From the NCBI GenBank assembly GCA_963724715.1, contig CAVRVV010000008.1:62001-126000 (forward strand): a stretch of 64,000 nucleotides of DNA, given 5' to 3'. This DNA is from BOG-931 sp963724715 (GTDB taxonomy: Bacteria > Pseudomonadota > Alphaproteobacteria > Rhizobiales > Xanthobacteraceae). The notes under the pieces were generated by a model. That model was given only the letters and a program-made list of their open reading frames with translations, was not told where the DNA came from and did not search any database. A program made the position numbers and the translations under genes. The first letter of the stretch is position 1; every line of letters begins with the position of its first letter. Of the stretch, positions 42,862-50,623 are shown in pieces.

Positions 42862-43524
42862 TTAGCGACGTTTTAACGCGCGTGCGGCGCGCAGCGCCGT
42901 CGATGACAGCGGCGATTTGAGGCCGTGCAGATAGATCCAGGCCGGCGGCTTGTGGTCCGGCAGCTTCCTAGCCGCCGCTTCGGGGAGCCGGTAACGCGCC
43001 AGCGCCTGGGCCGCGGCGCTGCCGGTCGCGTAGAGGCTCGGTCCTAGCCGATCGACGATCGCGATCGGCACCAATTGGGCAATGCCGCGCCAGCGTTGCC
43101 AGCGATGGAAGCTGCGCAGATTGTCGGCGCCCATGATCCAGACGAAGTGCACGCCGGGGCAGCGCCGCAGCAAGTAAGACACCGTCTCGTAGGTATAGGG
43201 CGTGCCGAGCTCGGCTTCGAGGTCGGTGACGTCGATGCGTGGATGGTGAGCAAGGGCTCGCGCGGCGGCGAGGCGTTCGGCAAGCGGCGCCAAGCCTTTG
43301 GTATCCTTCAGCGGATTGCCGGGCGTGACGAGCCACCACACCCGGTCGAGGCCAAGTCGGTGCAACGCCAGCAGGCAGGCGGCGCGGTGCGCCGCGTGCG
43401 CCGGATCGAATGTACCGCCGAACAGCCCGATGCGCATGCCGGGCGCATTCGGCGGCAGGACAACGCGGTCCCGCATCCCGGCCCTTGCCGCGGCCCGGCG
43501 CGAAGGAGCGTGCTCGCTCGTCAT
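42862..43524 (-). CDS. nadD: Nicotinate-nucleotide adenylyltransferase
   Basis: About 220 residues. RIGLFGGTFDPAHAAHRAAC carries the GxFxPxHxxH nucleotidyltransferase motif; WWLVTPGNPLKD and FVWIMGADNLRSFHRW are typical NadD blocks, and SPLSSTALRAA near the end replaces the usual ISSTxIR. It makes NaAD from NaMN in NAD synthesis. Start choice is uncertain: ATG 43524, 43476 or 43437. Homologues in related genera carry a short extension before the motif, so an upstream start is plausible. Confidence 0.93.
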   Translation of the reverse strand: MTSEHAPSRRAAARAGMRDRVVLPPNAPGMRIGLFGGTFDPAHAAHRAACLLALHRLGLDRVWWLVTPGNPLKDTKGLAPLAERLAAARALAHHPRIDVTDLEAELGTPYTYETVSYLLRRCPGVHFVWIMGADNLRSFHRWQRWRGIAQLVPIAIVDRLGPSLYATGSAAAQALARYRLPEAAARKLPDHKPPAWIYLHGLKSPLSSTALRAARALKRR

Positions 43525-43603
43525 GACTTTCGGAAAGAATCCCCTCCCCACGCATCCACCGCCGGCTCTCCTCGCATCATCGTGCGATCAAAGAGCCGAT
43601 CGG

Positions 43604-44908
43604 TCACGGCCGCGTTTGTCCGCTGCCGCGGATGCGGTACTTGAAACTGGTGAGCTGTTCGACGCCGACCGGACCGCGCGCGTGCAGCCTGCCGGTGGCG
43701 ATGCCGATCTCGGCACCGAAGCCAAACTCGCCGCCGTCGGCAAATTGCGTCGACGCGTTATGCAGCACGATCGCCGAGTCCACTTCGCGCAGGAATTTTT
43801 CTGCCGCGGTTTTGTCCTCGGTGACGATCGCGTCGGTGTGATGCGAGCCATAGCGCTCGATATGGTCGATCGCGCCATCGACGCCGTCGACCACGCCGGC
43901 GGTGATGATGGCGTCGAGATATTCGGTGCTCCAATCGGTCTCGCTCGCCGGCTTGACCCGGCTGTCGACGGCTCGGACCGTGGTGTCGCCGCGGATCTCG
44001 CAGCCGGCTTCGATCAACATGGTGACCAGAGGCTTGAGCATCTTTGCTGCGGCTGCGCGATCGACCAGCAAGGTTTCTGCCGCGCCGCACACGCCGGTAC
44101 GGCGCATCTTGGCATTGAGCACGATGGACTTGGCCATCGGCAGCTTGGCTTTGCCGTCGACATAGACGTGGCAGACGCCTTCGAGATGGGCGAAGACCGG
44201 CACGCGCGCTTCCATCTGCACGCGGGCGACCAGGTCCTTGCCGCCGCGCGGCACGATGACGTCGAGCGCGCCGTCGAGCCCGGCGAGCATCATGCCGACG
44301 GCGGCGCGGTCGCGGGTCGGCACCAGCGAGATCGCCGCGGCCGGCAGCCCGGCTTCGACCAAGCCCTTGGTCAGCGCGGCGTGGATCGCGCCGGCCGAGC
44401 GGAAGCCGTCGGAACCGCCGCGTAGAATCGCGGCATTGCCGGCCTTGAGACACAGCGCGCCGGCATCTGCCGTCACATTCGGGCGGCTCTCATAGATCAC
44501 GCCGACGACGCCGAGCGGCACGCGCACGCGCTCGATGCGCATGCCATTGGGCCGCCGCCACGACGCCAAGACTGTTCCGACCGGGTCCTTGAGCTTGCGG
44601 ATGACATCGAGGCCTTCCGCCATGGCCTCGATCCGCGCCGCATCGAGGGACAGACGGTCGAGGAAAGCCGCCGTTGCACCGGCAGCCTTGGCCTCAGCTA
44701 AGTCCTCCCGATTGGCCGCAAGAATTGCGGCCTGCGCACCGCGGACGGCCTTGGCCATGGCGGCGAGCGCCCTGTTCTTCTGGGCGGCAGGCGCCAGCGC
44801 CAGCGCACGCGCGGCCTTGCGCGCCCCGCGGCCGATGTCGCGCATCGTGGCTTCGAGCTGGGATTCAACCTTGCCTTGGCTGCCGACCGCCTTGAGCGGA
44901 GCGTTCAT
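43604..44908 (-). CDS. proA: Gamma-glutamyl phosphate reductase
   Basis: 434 residues. YESRPNVTADAGALCLKAGN is the nicotinamide/phosphate block; the catalytic cysteine is in RRTGVCGAAETLLVDR; GPVGVEQLTSFKY is the C-terminal signature. ProA reduces gamma-glutamyl phosphate to the semialdehyde in proline synthesis. The partner gene proB is 2.2 kb away at 46158 rather than adjacent. It heads the block proA-nadD-rsfS-rlmH-envC-ctpA. Confidence 0.97.
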   Translation of the reverse strand: MNAPLKAVGSQGKVESQLEATMRDIGRGARKAARALALAPAAQKNRALAAMAKAVRGAQAAILAANREDLAEAKAAGATAAFLDRLSLDAARIEAMAEGLDVIRKLKDPVGTVLASWRRPNGMRIERVRVPLGVVGVIYESRPNVTADAGALCLKAGNAAILRGGSDGFRSAGAIHAALTKGLVEAGLPAAAISLVPTRDRAAVGMMLAGLDGALDVIVPRGGKDLVARVQMEARVPVFAHLEGVCHVYVDGKAKLPMAKSIVLNAKMRRTGVCGAAETLLVDRAAAAKMLKPLVTMLIEAGCEIRGDTTVRAVDSRVKPASETDWSTEYLDAIITAGVVDGVDGAIDHIERYGSHHTDAIVTEDKTAAEKFLREVDSAIVLHNASTQFADGGEFGFGAEIGIATGRLHARGPVGVEQLTSFKYRIRGSGQTRP

Positions 44909-45095
44909 GGCCTTGATCCGTCTGGCATTCAGCGCTTCCTACCATGTTCGGGCAGGCGCCGCGAGACAGCCTGGCGGCCGTCGCTTACCCACAGCAATCC
45001 ACAACCGGTCATAGGGCCGTCAGAGAAAAGGTGGAACTTCCACCACGTTGCGGTGTTCGAATTTTTGAAATTCCAACGCATACGAAGAGGATGTC

Positions 45096-45389
45096 ATGCG
45101 TTTGCCGATTGATCGCCAGTCTGCCCCCCTGCCGAAGCGTTTCCCCGTCGGAGCCAGGTATGTCGTCGAAGGCCGCGGCGGGGAAAATGGGCATTTGCGC
45201 GTGGTTTCACGCTATGTGGTGCTGCCCGGCGGGCAGCGGATCAATGTTCCGTCCGATCCCGGCCAGCCGCCGGGGCTGAGCGCCCATGTGCCCCGTCACA
45301 AACGGGTGCGAAGCCGGGCCAGACCCTCCCGTATGGCGACGAAAAAAATTATGCAGAAGGCCGGAACCACCGGGCAACACCCGCATTGA
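45096..45389 (+). CDS. Small conserved protein of unknown function
   Basis: 97 residues starting MRLPIDRQSAPLPKRFPVGA. The central RYVVEGRGGENGHLRVVSRYV and LPGGQRINVP look like a short two-stranded beta unit that is well conserved in relatives as I recall them, followed by a basic tail (RHKRVRSRARPSRMATKK). GAGG lies a few bases before the ATG, and a strong terminator follows 54 bp after the stop, so it is a separate transcript. No transmembrane segment or known domain. Nucleic-acid contact by the basic tail is only a guess. Confidence 0.65.
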   Translation: MRLPIDRQSAPLPKRFPVGARYVVEGRGGENGHLRVVSRYVVLPGGQRINVPSDPGQPPGLSAHVPRHKRVRSRARPSRMATKKIMQKAGTTGQHPH

Positions 45390-45443
45390 GTATATGCGCC
45401 GGGCGAAGCCCCCCAGCCCCTCACCCTCAATCACCCGGCGTCG

Positions 45444-45479
45444 AACCCCGGCCGTTTTAGCGGCCGGGGTTCTTCTTTA
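45444..45479 (+). terminator. Rho-independent terminator
   Basis: AACCCCGGCCG (45444-45454) pairs perfectly with CGGCCGGGGTT (45461-45471) around TTTTAG, followed by CTTCTTTAT. It ends the transcript of the 97-residue protein. Confidence 0.85.
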
Positions 45480-45669
45480 TGAGAAGAGGGGCGTTCACTC
45501 TTCATTGCCCATTCCGGACAGGTCCGCCGCGGCAAGGCGGAACAGAAATGTGCGTCCGTGGTTTCCGCCACGTTGGCGTAGTGTCTGTGGCGTTTGCGCG
45601 TGTGTGGGGCCGGGTGCGCGGACCCGTCCGTCGGGATGGCACCCGGCCCTCATTATTGGCTGTGACGGC
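45480..45669. other. Hairpin-rich intergenic stretch
   Basis: No gene is supported. It contains inverted arms CCGCC/GGCGG near 45520-45540 and a long pair GGGCCGGGTGC (45607-45617) with GCACCCGGCCC (45639-45649), followed by TCATTATT. It could be a second terminator or a small RNA, but there is no promoter evidence. Confidence 0.4.
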
Positions 45670-45797
45670 CTAGATTGCGATCCAATTCAATTGGTTCGGA
45701 TCGCAATCTAAAATCCTTGTTTGAGCATGATCTTATCCGAAAACCGGGTCCCACCCTCGGATCAAGTCCGAGGGCAGGCTTTTCCGGGATCATGCTC
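45670..45797. repeat. Compound palindromic repeat, family A, copy 2
   Basis: First palindrome TAGATTGCGATCC (45671-45683) with GGATCGCAATCTA (45698-45710). Second GAGCATGATC (45723-45732) with GATCATGCTC (45788-45797) around the nested CCTCGGATCAAGTCCGAGG, identical in the centre to copy 1 at 3476-3550. The first palindrome differs in sequence between copies. Confidence 0.85.
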
Positions 45798-46051
45798 TAG
45801 AAGCAGACCGGCACCAGCTGCCACTGCGGCCCAAGCGGCGTCGGCACCAGCTGGCGCAAAAAGGCGCAGTTTGGATTGTAGGCGGCGTATTCATGGAGGC
45901 GGGTAGGCGTGGCGACCAGGAACCGGCCGCCGTAGAAATCCCAGCTTCCGTACCAACCGCCGCCGAAGTATCCGCCGGCCAGGGCCGGCGCCGGCGCGAG
46001 CACAACGGCAAGCAAAAGCGCCGCAAGCGCCATCACTGACGAACGCAACAT
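45797..46051 (-). CDS. Small exported Gly/Tyr-rich protein
   Basis: 84 residues from ATG 46051 (GGAGAG 6-7 bp upstream). MLRSSVMALAALLLAVVLA with AGAPAPALAG-like cleavage region is a signal peptide. The mature part starts GGYFGGGWYGSWDFYGGRF and ends NPNCAFLRQLVPTPLGPQW, with two cysteines that could pair. The function is unknown; small glycine-aromatic secreted proteins occur widely in this group. Its stop codon TAG (45797-45799) lies at the edge of the family A repeat. Confidence 0.7.
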   Translation of the reverse strand: MLRSSVMALAALLLAVVLAPAPALAGGYFGGGWYGSWDFYGGRFLVATPTRLHEYAAYNPNCAFLRQLVPTPLGPQWQLVPVCF

Positions 46052-46157
46052 GACACTCTCCCCGTGAACGCTCGCCGCTCGCATGGCGGCTGGGCGTCCC
46101 CGAGGTGAGGTTATCACCAGCCTCGGACCGTAACAGCCCGTTGTAGATGGAAATGCG

Positions 46158-47282
46158 TCATTCCCGGCCGACCACCAGAACGTCGCGATGGATCATCTCC
46201 GCGCGGCCGCTGAAGCCGAGAATCGATGCGATATCGGCCGACGCCCGGCCTCTGATCTTTTGCGCGTCTTCCATGTCGTAAGCGCATAGGCCGCGGCCGA
46301 TCTCCGCGCCGTCAGGGCCGCGGATGATCACCGCGTCGCCGCGGGCAAAGCCGCCTTCGATCTTCACGACGCCGACCGGCAACAGGCTGTTGCCGCGCCG
46401 CAGCGCCGCGACCGCGCCGGCATCGATGGTCAGGATGCCCTTGGGTTCGAGCGTGCCGGCGATCCACTTCTTGCGCGCTGTCACCGGGTTGCCCATGCCG
46501 GTGAACCAGGTACAGCGCGCGCCTTCGTCGATGGCGCGCAGCGGATGCTCGACGCGGCCCGAGGCGATCACCATGTGGGCGCCGCCGCCGGTGACGATCT
46601 TGGCGGCTTCGAGTTTTGTCTGCATGCCGCCGCGCGAGAGTTCCGATCCCGCAGCGCCCGCCATCGCTTCGATCTCCGGCGTGATGCGGTCGATGCGTGC
46701 AATATGCCGCGCCGACGCGGTCGTGCCGGGTGGCGCGTCATAGAGGCCGTCGACGTCGGACAGCAGCACCACCACATCGGCGCTCACCATGGTGGCGACG
46801 CGCGCCGCGAGGCGATCGTTGTCGCCGTAACGGATTTCCGTGGTCGCCACGGTGTCGTTTTCGTTGATCACCGGCACTGCCCGCCATTCCAAAAGCTTGT
46901 CGATGGTCGAGCGCGCGTTGAGATAGCGCCGCCGCTCTTCGGTATCGCCAAGCGTCACCAGCACCTGCCCGGCGGTGATGTTATGGCGCGACAGCGCCTC
47001 GGTCCAGGTGCGCGCGAGCGCGATCTGGCCGACCGCCGCGGCAGCCTGGCTGTCCTCGAGCTTGAGCGGACCTTCCGGCAATTTGAGCACGGCGCGGCCG
47101 AGCGCGATGGCGCCCGAGGAGACGACGATGACGTCGCGCTTGTCGCCGTGGAGCGCGGCAAGGTCGGCCGTCAGCGCAGCGAGCCACGCCTCGTTGAGCC
47201 TGCCGGCTTTGGCATCGACCAGGAGCGAGGAGCCGACTTTGACGACGATGCGGCGGAAGTCGGTCAGCCGAGGCGTGTTCAT
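46158..47282 (-). CDS. proB: Glutamate 5-kinase
   Basis: 374 residues from ATG 47282. RIVVKVGSSLLVDAK begins the amino-acid kinase domain; VIVVSSGAIALGR and ENDTVATTEIRYGDNDRLAA are substrate blocks; SRGGMQTKLEAAKIV is the feedback-sensitive region. A C-terminal PUA domain (about 280-370; GNSLLPVGVVKIEGGFARGD) is present. ProB phosphorylates glutamate for proline synthesis. The Obg gene, often beside proB, is 35 kb away. The Crp/Fnr regulator gene ends 33 bp upstream on the same strand. Confidence 0.96.
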   Translation of the reverse strand: MNTPRLTDFRRIVVKVGSSLLVDAKAGRLNEAWLAALTADLAALHGDKRDVIVVSSGAIALGRAVLKLPEGPLKLEDSQAAAAVGQIALARTWTEALSRHNITAGQVLVTLGDTEERRRYLNARSTIDKLLEWRAVPVINENDTVATTEIRYGDNDRLAARVATMVSADVVVLLSDVDGLYDAPPGTTASARHIARIDRITPEIEAMAGAAGSELSRGGMQTKLEAAKIVTGGGAHMVIASGRVEHPLRAIDEGARCTWFTGMGNPVTARKKWIAGTLEPKGILTIDAGAVAALRRGNSLLPVGVVKIEGGFARGDAVIIRGPDGAEIGRGLCAYDMEDAQKIRGRASADIASILGFSGRAEMIHRDVLVVGRE

Positions 47283-47315
47283 GCCGAGGTCATACGCGAA
47301 GTCGGGCAAAGGCCG

Positions 47316-48005
47316 CTATAGCTCGGCTTCATGTTCCAGCTGGGCCTTGTTCTCAAGGCAATAATAGCCGGACAAGCGGCTCACCAGCTTGCGGCGTTTC
47401 CAATCGTTGAGGATGCGGCTGACATTCTCGCGGGCGATGCCGGCCATGGCGGCCAGATCGCTCTGGCCGATCTTCTGGCGGATGACGATGCGGCCGGAGC
47501 CGACGTCCTGGCCGAAATCCTGCGCCAGTTCGAGCAAGGTGCAGGCGACGCGACCGCGCAGCGGCAGGAAACTTCCCGCGGCGATTACCGCGTCGGTTTC
47601 ACGCAGCCGCGTGGCGAGCAGCGTGACGAGGGATTTGTAAACCTCCGGATGCCTCTTAGCGAAGTCCTCGAACGCGGCACGGCTGAGGAAGCTCAAGACG
47701 GCACTGCGCACCGCCACCACCGAAGCCGAGCGCGGCAAGCCGTCGATGATGGAAAGCTCGCCGACGATGGCGCCGGGGCCGAGGAAGGCAAGAATCCGCT
47801 CGCTGCCGCCACGCGACATCATCGTGACCTTGAGCAGACCGTCTTCGATGCGATAGCAGCCGTCGCCGGCATCGCCGGCCATGAACAGCGCTGCGTCGGC
47901 CGCGAGCTTTACCGGCGTCGCGGCGGTGAACAGGTTCGCCGAGAGGTGCTCGGGCAACCCCGACAGCAGGCTCGGACTGGGACGGCTCGGCGCCATGACG
48001 CCCAT
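47316..48005 (-). CDS. Crp/Fnr-family transcriptional regulator
   Basis: About 229 residues. The cyclic-nucleotide-type barrel (about 20-140) shows GDAGDGCYRIEDGLLKV and AFLGPGAIVGELSIIDGLPRSASVVA, matching the PBC loop of Crp (G-E-L-x-x-x-x-x-x-R-S/T-A). The HTH is IGQSDLAAMAGIARENVSRIL. There is no N-terminal cysteine cluster of FNR. The effector is likely cAMP or cGMP by its R-S-A loop, which is notable because a class III cyclase is encoded at 34522. Start ATG 48005 (GTG 48011, ATG 47996 possible). Confidence 0.9.
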   Translation of the reverse strand: MGVMAPSRPSPSLLSGLPEHLSANLFTAATPVKLAADAALFMAGDAGDGCYRIEDGLLKVTMMSRGGSERILAFLGPGAIVGELSIIDGLPRSASVVAVRSAVLSFLSRAAFEDFAKRHPEVYKSLVTLLATRLRETDAVIAAGSFLPLRGRVACTLLELAQDFGQDVGSGRIVIRQKIGQSDLAAMAGIARENVSRILNDWKRRKLVSRLSGYYCLENKAQLEHEAEL

Positions 48006-48011
48006 CGCCAC

Positions 48012-48313
48012 TCAAGTACTCGGGACAACCTCCCGATCGGTGGCGGAACCATGCGGCAGATTTCTTAAAAGTAAAAGCCCGCCCAGACGGGGGATCTGGG
48101 CGGGCTATCTGACCCTGTCGGGGGTCGTCAGCGGGGTGAACGGGGGACCGAGGTTTCACCCCTCTCATGGGCGGGTCTTGGGGGTACAAGGCCGCGCCGG
48201 TACTGGAGGTGAACCAACCATAGCGATCCCGGGCGCTGGCGAAGTGACCTGAGTCACAAAACGGCGTATTTCTTAAACTATTGATTTATCGTAGTTTTTT
48301 AGCCTTATGGCGG
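48012..48313. other. Intergenic stretch with a minus-strand terminator
   Basis: 302 bp without a supported gene. It contains the 3' end of the dehydrogenase transcript with its terminator at 48070-48106, and the promoter region of the Crp/Fnr gene. The 48110-48250 part has further short inverted repeats. Confidence 0.6.
48070..48106 (-). terminator. Rho-independent terminator of the catabolic cluster
   Basis: AGCCCGCCCAG (minus 48106-48096) pairs perfectly with CTGGGCGGGCT (48086-48076) and is followed by TTTACTTTT. It lies about 210 nt beyond the stop of the dehydrogenase gene. Confidence 0.85.
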
Positions 48314-49210
48314 TTATCCCGCGCCGATTTCCCGCACCTCGACACCGGCGCGCTGCTCGATCGGCTTGATGATCTCGGTGATGTCCTTGTCTGGACCGAG
48401 CTCCTCGCAAGTGAGCTTGAGCAGTGCCGCGACGGCCTCGATCACATTGATCGGCACGCCGAGCGCTTTGGCCTCGGAAACGAAGAGGTCGACGTCCTTC
48501 TTCATCAGGCCGGCCGTAAAACCCTGATTGAAGGTGCGGGGCAGGACGGCGTCGGGAAATTTCTGCTCGGTCGCGGTGCTGCGCCCGGAGCTGGCATTGA
48601 TGACGTCGAGCATGATGCGCGGATTGAGGCCGGCCTTCACGCCCATCACCATGGATTCGGATGTCGCTGCGCTGCCGGCGGCGGACAGCACGTTGTTGCA
48701 GAGCTTCATGGTCTGCCCGGCGCCCGACCGCTCGCTGATGAAAAAGAATTTTCCGATCACCTTGAGCGCCGGCTCGACTGCTTCGACGTCGGCGCGCGGT
48801 CCCGATGCCATGACGGCGACGGTGCCTTTGGCCGCGCCGCGGACGCCGCCAGAGACCGGGGCATCGATCTGCACGATGTTTTTCGCCGCCAGCAATTTGA
48901 AGATGCGCTGCGCCATCACCGAGCCGGTGGTCGAGAGATCGACGAAGCGGCGCACCTTCTTGCCTTCGATGACGCCGTCCGGACCGGTCGCCACCTTGAG
49001 CACGATGTCGGGCGTCGGCAGGCTCACCATCACCGTCTCGGCCAGGTCGGCGACTTCCTTCGGCGAGCGCGCGGCGACGCCGCCAAGTGCTGCGATATCG
49101 CCGATCGCCTCCTGGCGGGTGTCGTAGACGATGACTTTGTGCCCGGCCTCGACCAGCCGCCGCGCCATGTGCGCGCCCATATTGCCGAGACCGATGAAGC
49201 CGATGTCCAT
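48314..49210 (-). CDS. NAD(P)-dependent beta-hydroxyacid dehydrogenase (HIBADH family)
   Basis: 298 residues from ATG 49210 (GGGAG 6 bp upstream). GFIGLGNMGAHMARRLVEAG is the Rossmann motif; DAPVSGGVRGAAKGTVAV is the substrate-loop signature; AGQTMKLCNNVL holds the catalytic Lys. Family members oxidise 3-hydroxyisobutyrate, tartronate semialdehyde or similar acids. It is the last gene of the minus-strand catabolic cluster and is followed by a terminator. A family B palindrome separates it from the CoA-transferase gene. Confidence 0.93.
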   Translation of the reverse strand: MDIGFIGLGNMGAHMARRLVEAGHKVIVYDTRQEAIGDIAALGGVAARSPKEVADLAETVMVSLPTPDIVLKVATGPDGVIEGKKVRRFVDLSTTGSVMAQRIFKLLAAKNIVQIDAPVSGGVRGAAKGTVAVMASGPRADVEAVEPALKVIGKFFFISERSGAGQTMKLCNNVLSAAGSAATSESMVMGVKAGLNPRIMLDVINASSGRSTATEQKFPDAVLPRTFNQGFTAGLMKKDVDLFVSEAKALGVPINVIEAVAALLKLTCEELGPDKDITEIIKPIEQRAGVEVREIGAG

Positions 49211-49232
49211 GTTTTCTCCCTTTCCTTTTCTT

Positions 49233-49349
49233 CCCCTCCCCCTTGTGGGGAGGGGCAGGGGTGGGGGTCGTGAGGCGTCTCGCAAGCGTCGACGATTGCG
49301 ATTTCCCCTCCCGACCCCCCACCCTACCCTCCCCCACAAGGGGGGAGGG
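49233..49349. repeat. Palindromic repeat, family B (between CaiB and HIBADH genes)
   Basis: CCCCTCCCCCTTGTGGGGAGGGG-like hairpin and an inverted partner CCCTCCCCCACAAGGGGGGAGGG, with GGTGGGGGTCGT and CGACCCCCCACC between. It encodes the stop codon of the CoA-transferase (TAG at 49324-49326). Confidence 0.8.
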
Positions 49350-50458
49350 AAAATTCCGCGCGCACTTTCGCGGTGTGCTCGCCGATTGCCGGCACCGGAC
49401 CATAGTGCCGCGCGGCGCTGCGTTGCTCCGCCGGCGCCGGATAGGACACCGGGCCGCTCGGCGTGCCGATGGTGATGCGGCGCAGATGCGGATGCTGTGC
49501 CAGTTCGGCGGGCGTGTTGACCCTGGCAAAGGCGATGTCGGCTGCCGCGAGCTTTTGCTCCAGCGCGCCGGCGTCGAGCGTGGCGAAAACGGCGGCGACC
49601 TTGCCGTCGGTCTGGGCGCGGCGTTTGACGCGCTCGACATTGGTGGCGAAATTTGGATCGGCGGCGAGCGCGGCATCGCCCAAGACTTTTTCCGCCAGCA
49701 CGCGCCATTCGCGGTCGCTCTGGATCGAGATCAGGATATCGACGCCGTCGCGGCTCTTGAACGCGCCGTAGGGCGAGATCGAAGTGTGGGCGAGGCCCAT
49801 GCGCTTCGGCGGCTCGCCGGCTTCCTGCTGCAACAGCGGCACCGTCATCCAATCCGCCATGGCGTCGAACATGGAGATCGACAGCTCGGCGCCAACACCT
49901 GTGCGCTGCCGCGCGATCAAAGCTTCGAGGATCGCCTGCTGGGCATACATGCCGGAGCCGACATCGACCACGGACACGCCGACGCGCGCCGGATCCGTGG
50001 TGCCGGTGATCGAGGCGAGGCCCGAACTCCGCTTGGATCAGCATGTCGTAAGCCTTGCGCAGGGCGTGCGGACCGCTCTCGCCATAGCCGGTGATCGAGC
50101 AGCAGATCAACCGCGGATGCTTGCCGCGCAATTCTGCGATCGGGAATCCGAGTTTTGCCACCGCGCCGGGTTTCAGGTTCTGCACGAACACGTCGGCGCG
50201 CGCGAGCATCGCGGCCAGCAGCGCCTTGTCCTCAGGCTTGGTGAGGTCAAGCACCACCAATTCCTTGCCGCGGTTGAGCCAGACGAAATAGCTGCACTCG
50301 CCGTGCACCAGCGCGTCGTAGCCGCGGGCGAAGTCGCCCTCGGGCCGCTCGATCTTGATGACGCGCGCGCCGGCGTCAGCCAGGCGCGACGTGCACATCG
50401 GCGCCGCGACCGCCTGTTCGAGCGAGACGACAAGGAGACCGGAGAGGGGCAGGGTCAT
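49324..50458 (-). pseudogene. Frameshifted CaiB/BaiF CoA-transferase
   Basis: The first frame, MTLPLSGLLVVSLEQAVAAP to YDMLIQAE, and the second, VGVSVVDVGSGMYAQQAILE to the end, are parts of one family III CoA-transferase. AFKSRDGVDILISI and FATLDAGALEQKLAAADIAF are family blocks; the catalytic Asp should be near SVVDVGSG. The frame is lost at a run of three C (50021-50023 plus): removing one base gives QAEFGLASITGTTDPARVG. The C-terminus FSLPPCGGG is coded by the repeat. Either an assembly error or a real inactivation. It would activate the cluster's acid as a CoA thioester. Confidence 0.85.
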
Positions 50459-50462
50459 TCTT

Positions 50463-50618
50463 TGTCATCATCCGCGAAAGCGGATGATCCAGTATTCCGT
50501 GAAGATCGAATTTGGCACAGCACAGATATCACCGGTACGTTCGTGATTACTGGGTGCCCCGCCGGAGCCTGTCATCGGGCCGGCCACTTCGGGCCGGACC
50601 CGTTGGCGGGGCATGACA
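50463..50618. repeat. Palindromic repeat, family C
   Basis: TGTCATCATCCGC and, at the other end, GGCGGGGCATGACA, with inner hairpins (ATCATCCGC/GCGGATGAT, GCCCCGCC/GGCGGGGC). It fills the gap between the acyl-CoA dehydrogenase and CoA-transferase genes. Confidence 0.7.
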
Positions 50619-50623
50619 AGCGT

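Noticed and set aside
45286..45711. A 141-codon plus-strand frame
   Set aside because: Runs through the terminator and hairpins in another frame than the 97-residue protein and has no ribosome-binding site.
48314..50458. A 714-codon frame that looks like a CaiB-dehydrogenase fusion
   Set aside because: It arises because the frameshift at 50021 moves the CoA-transferase into the frame of the next gene. The middle third is nonsense, and the dehydrogenase has its own ATG and ribosome-binding site at 49210.
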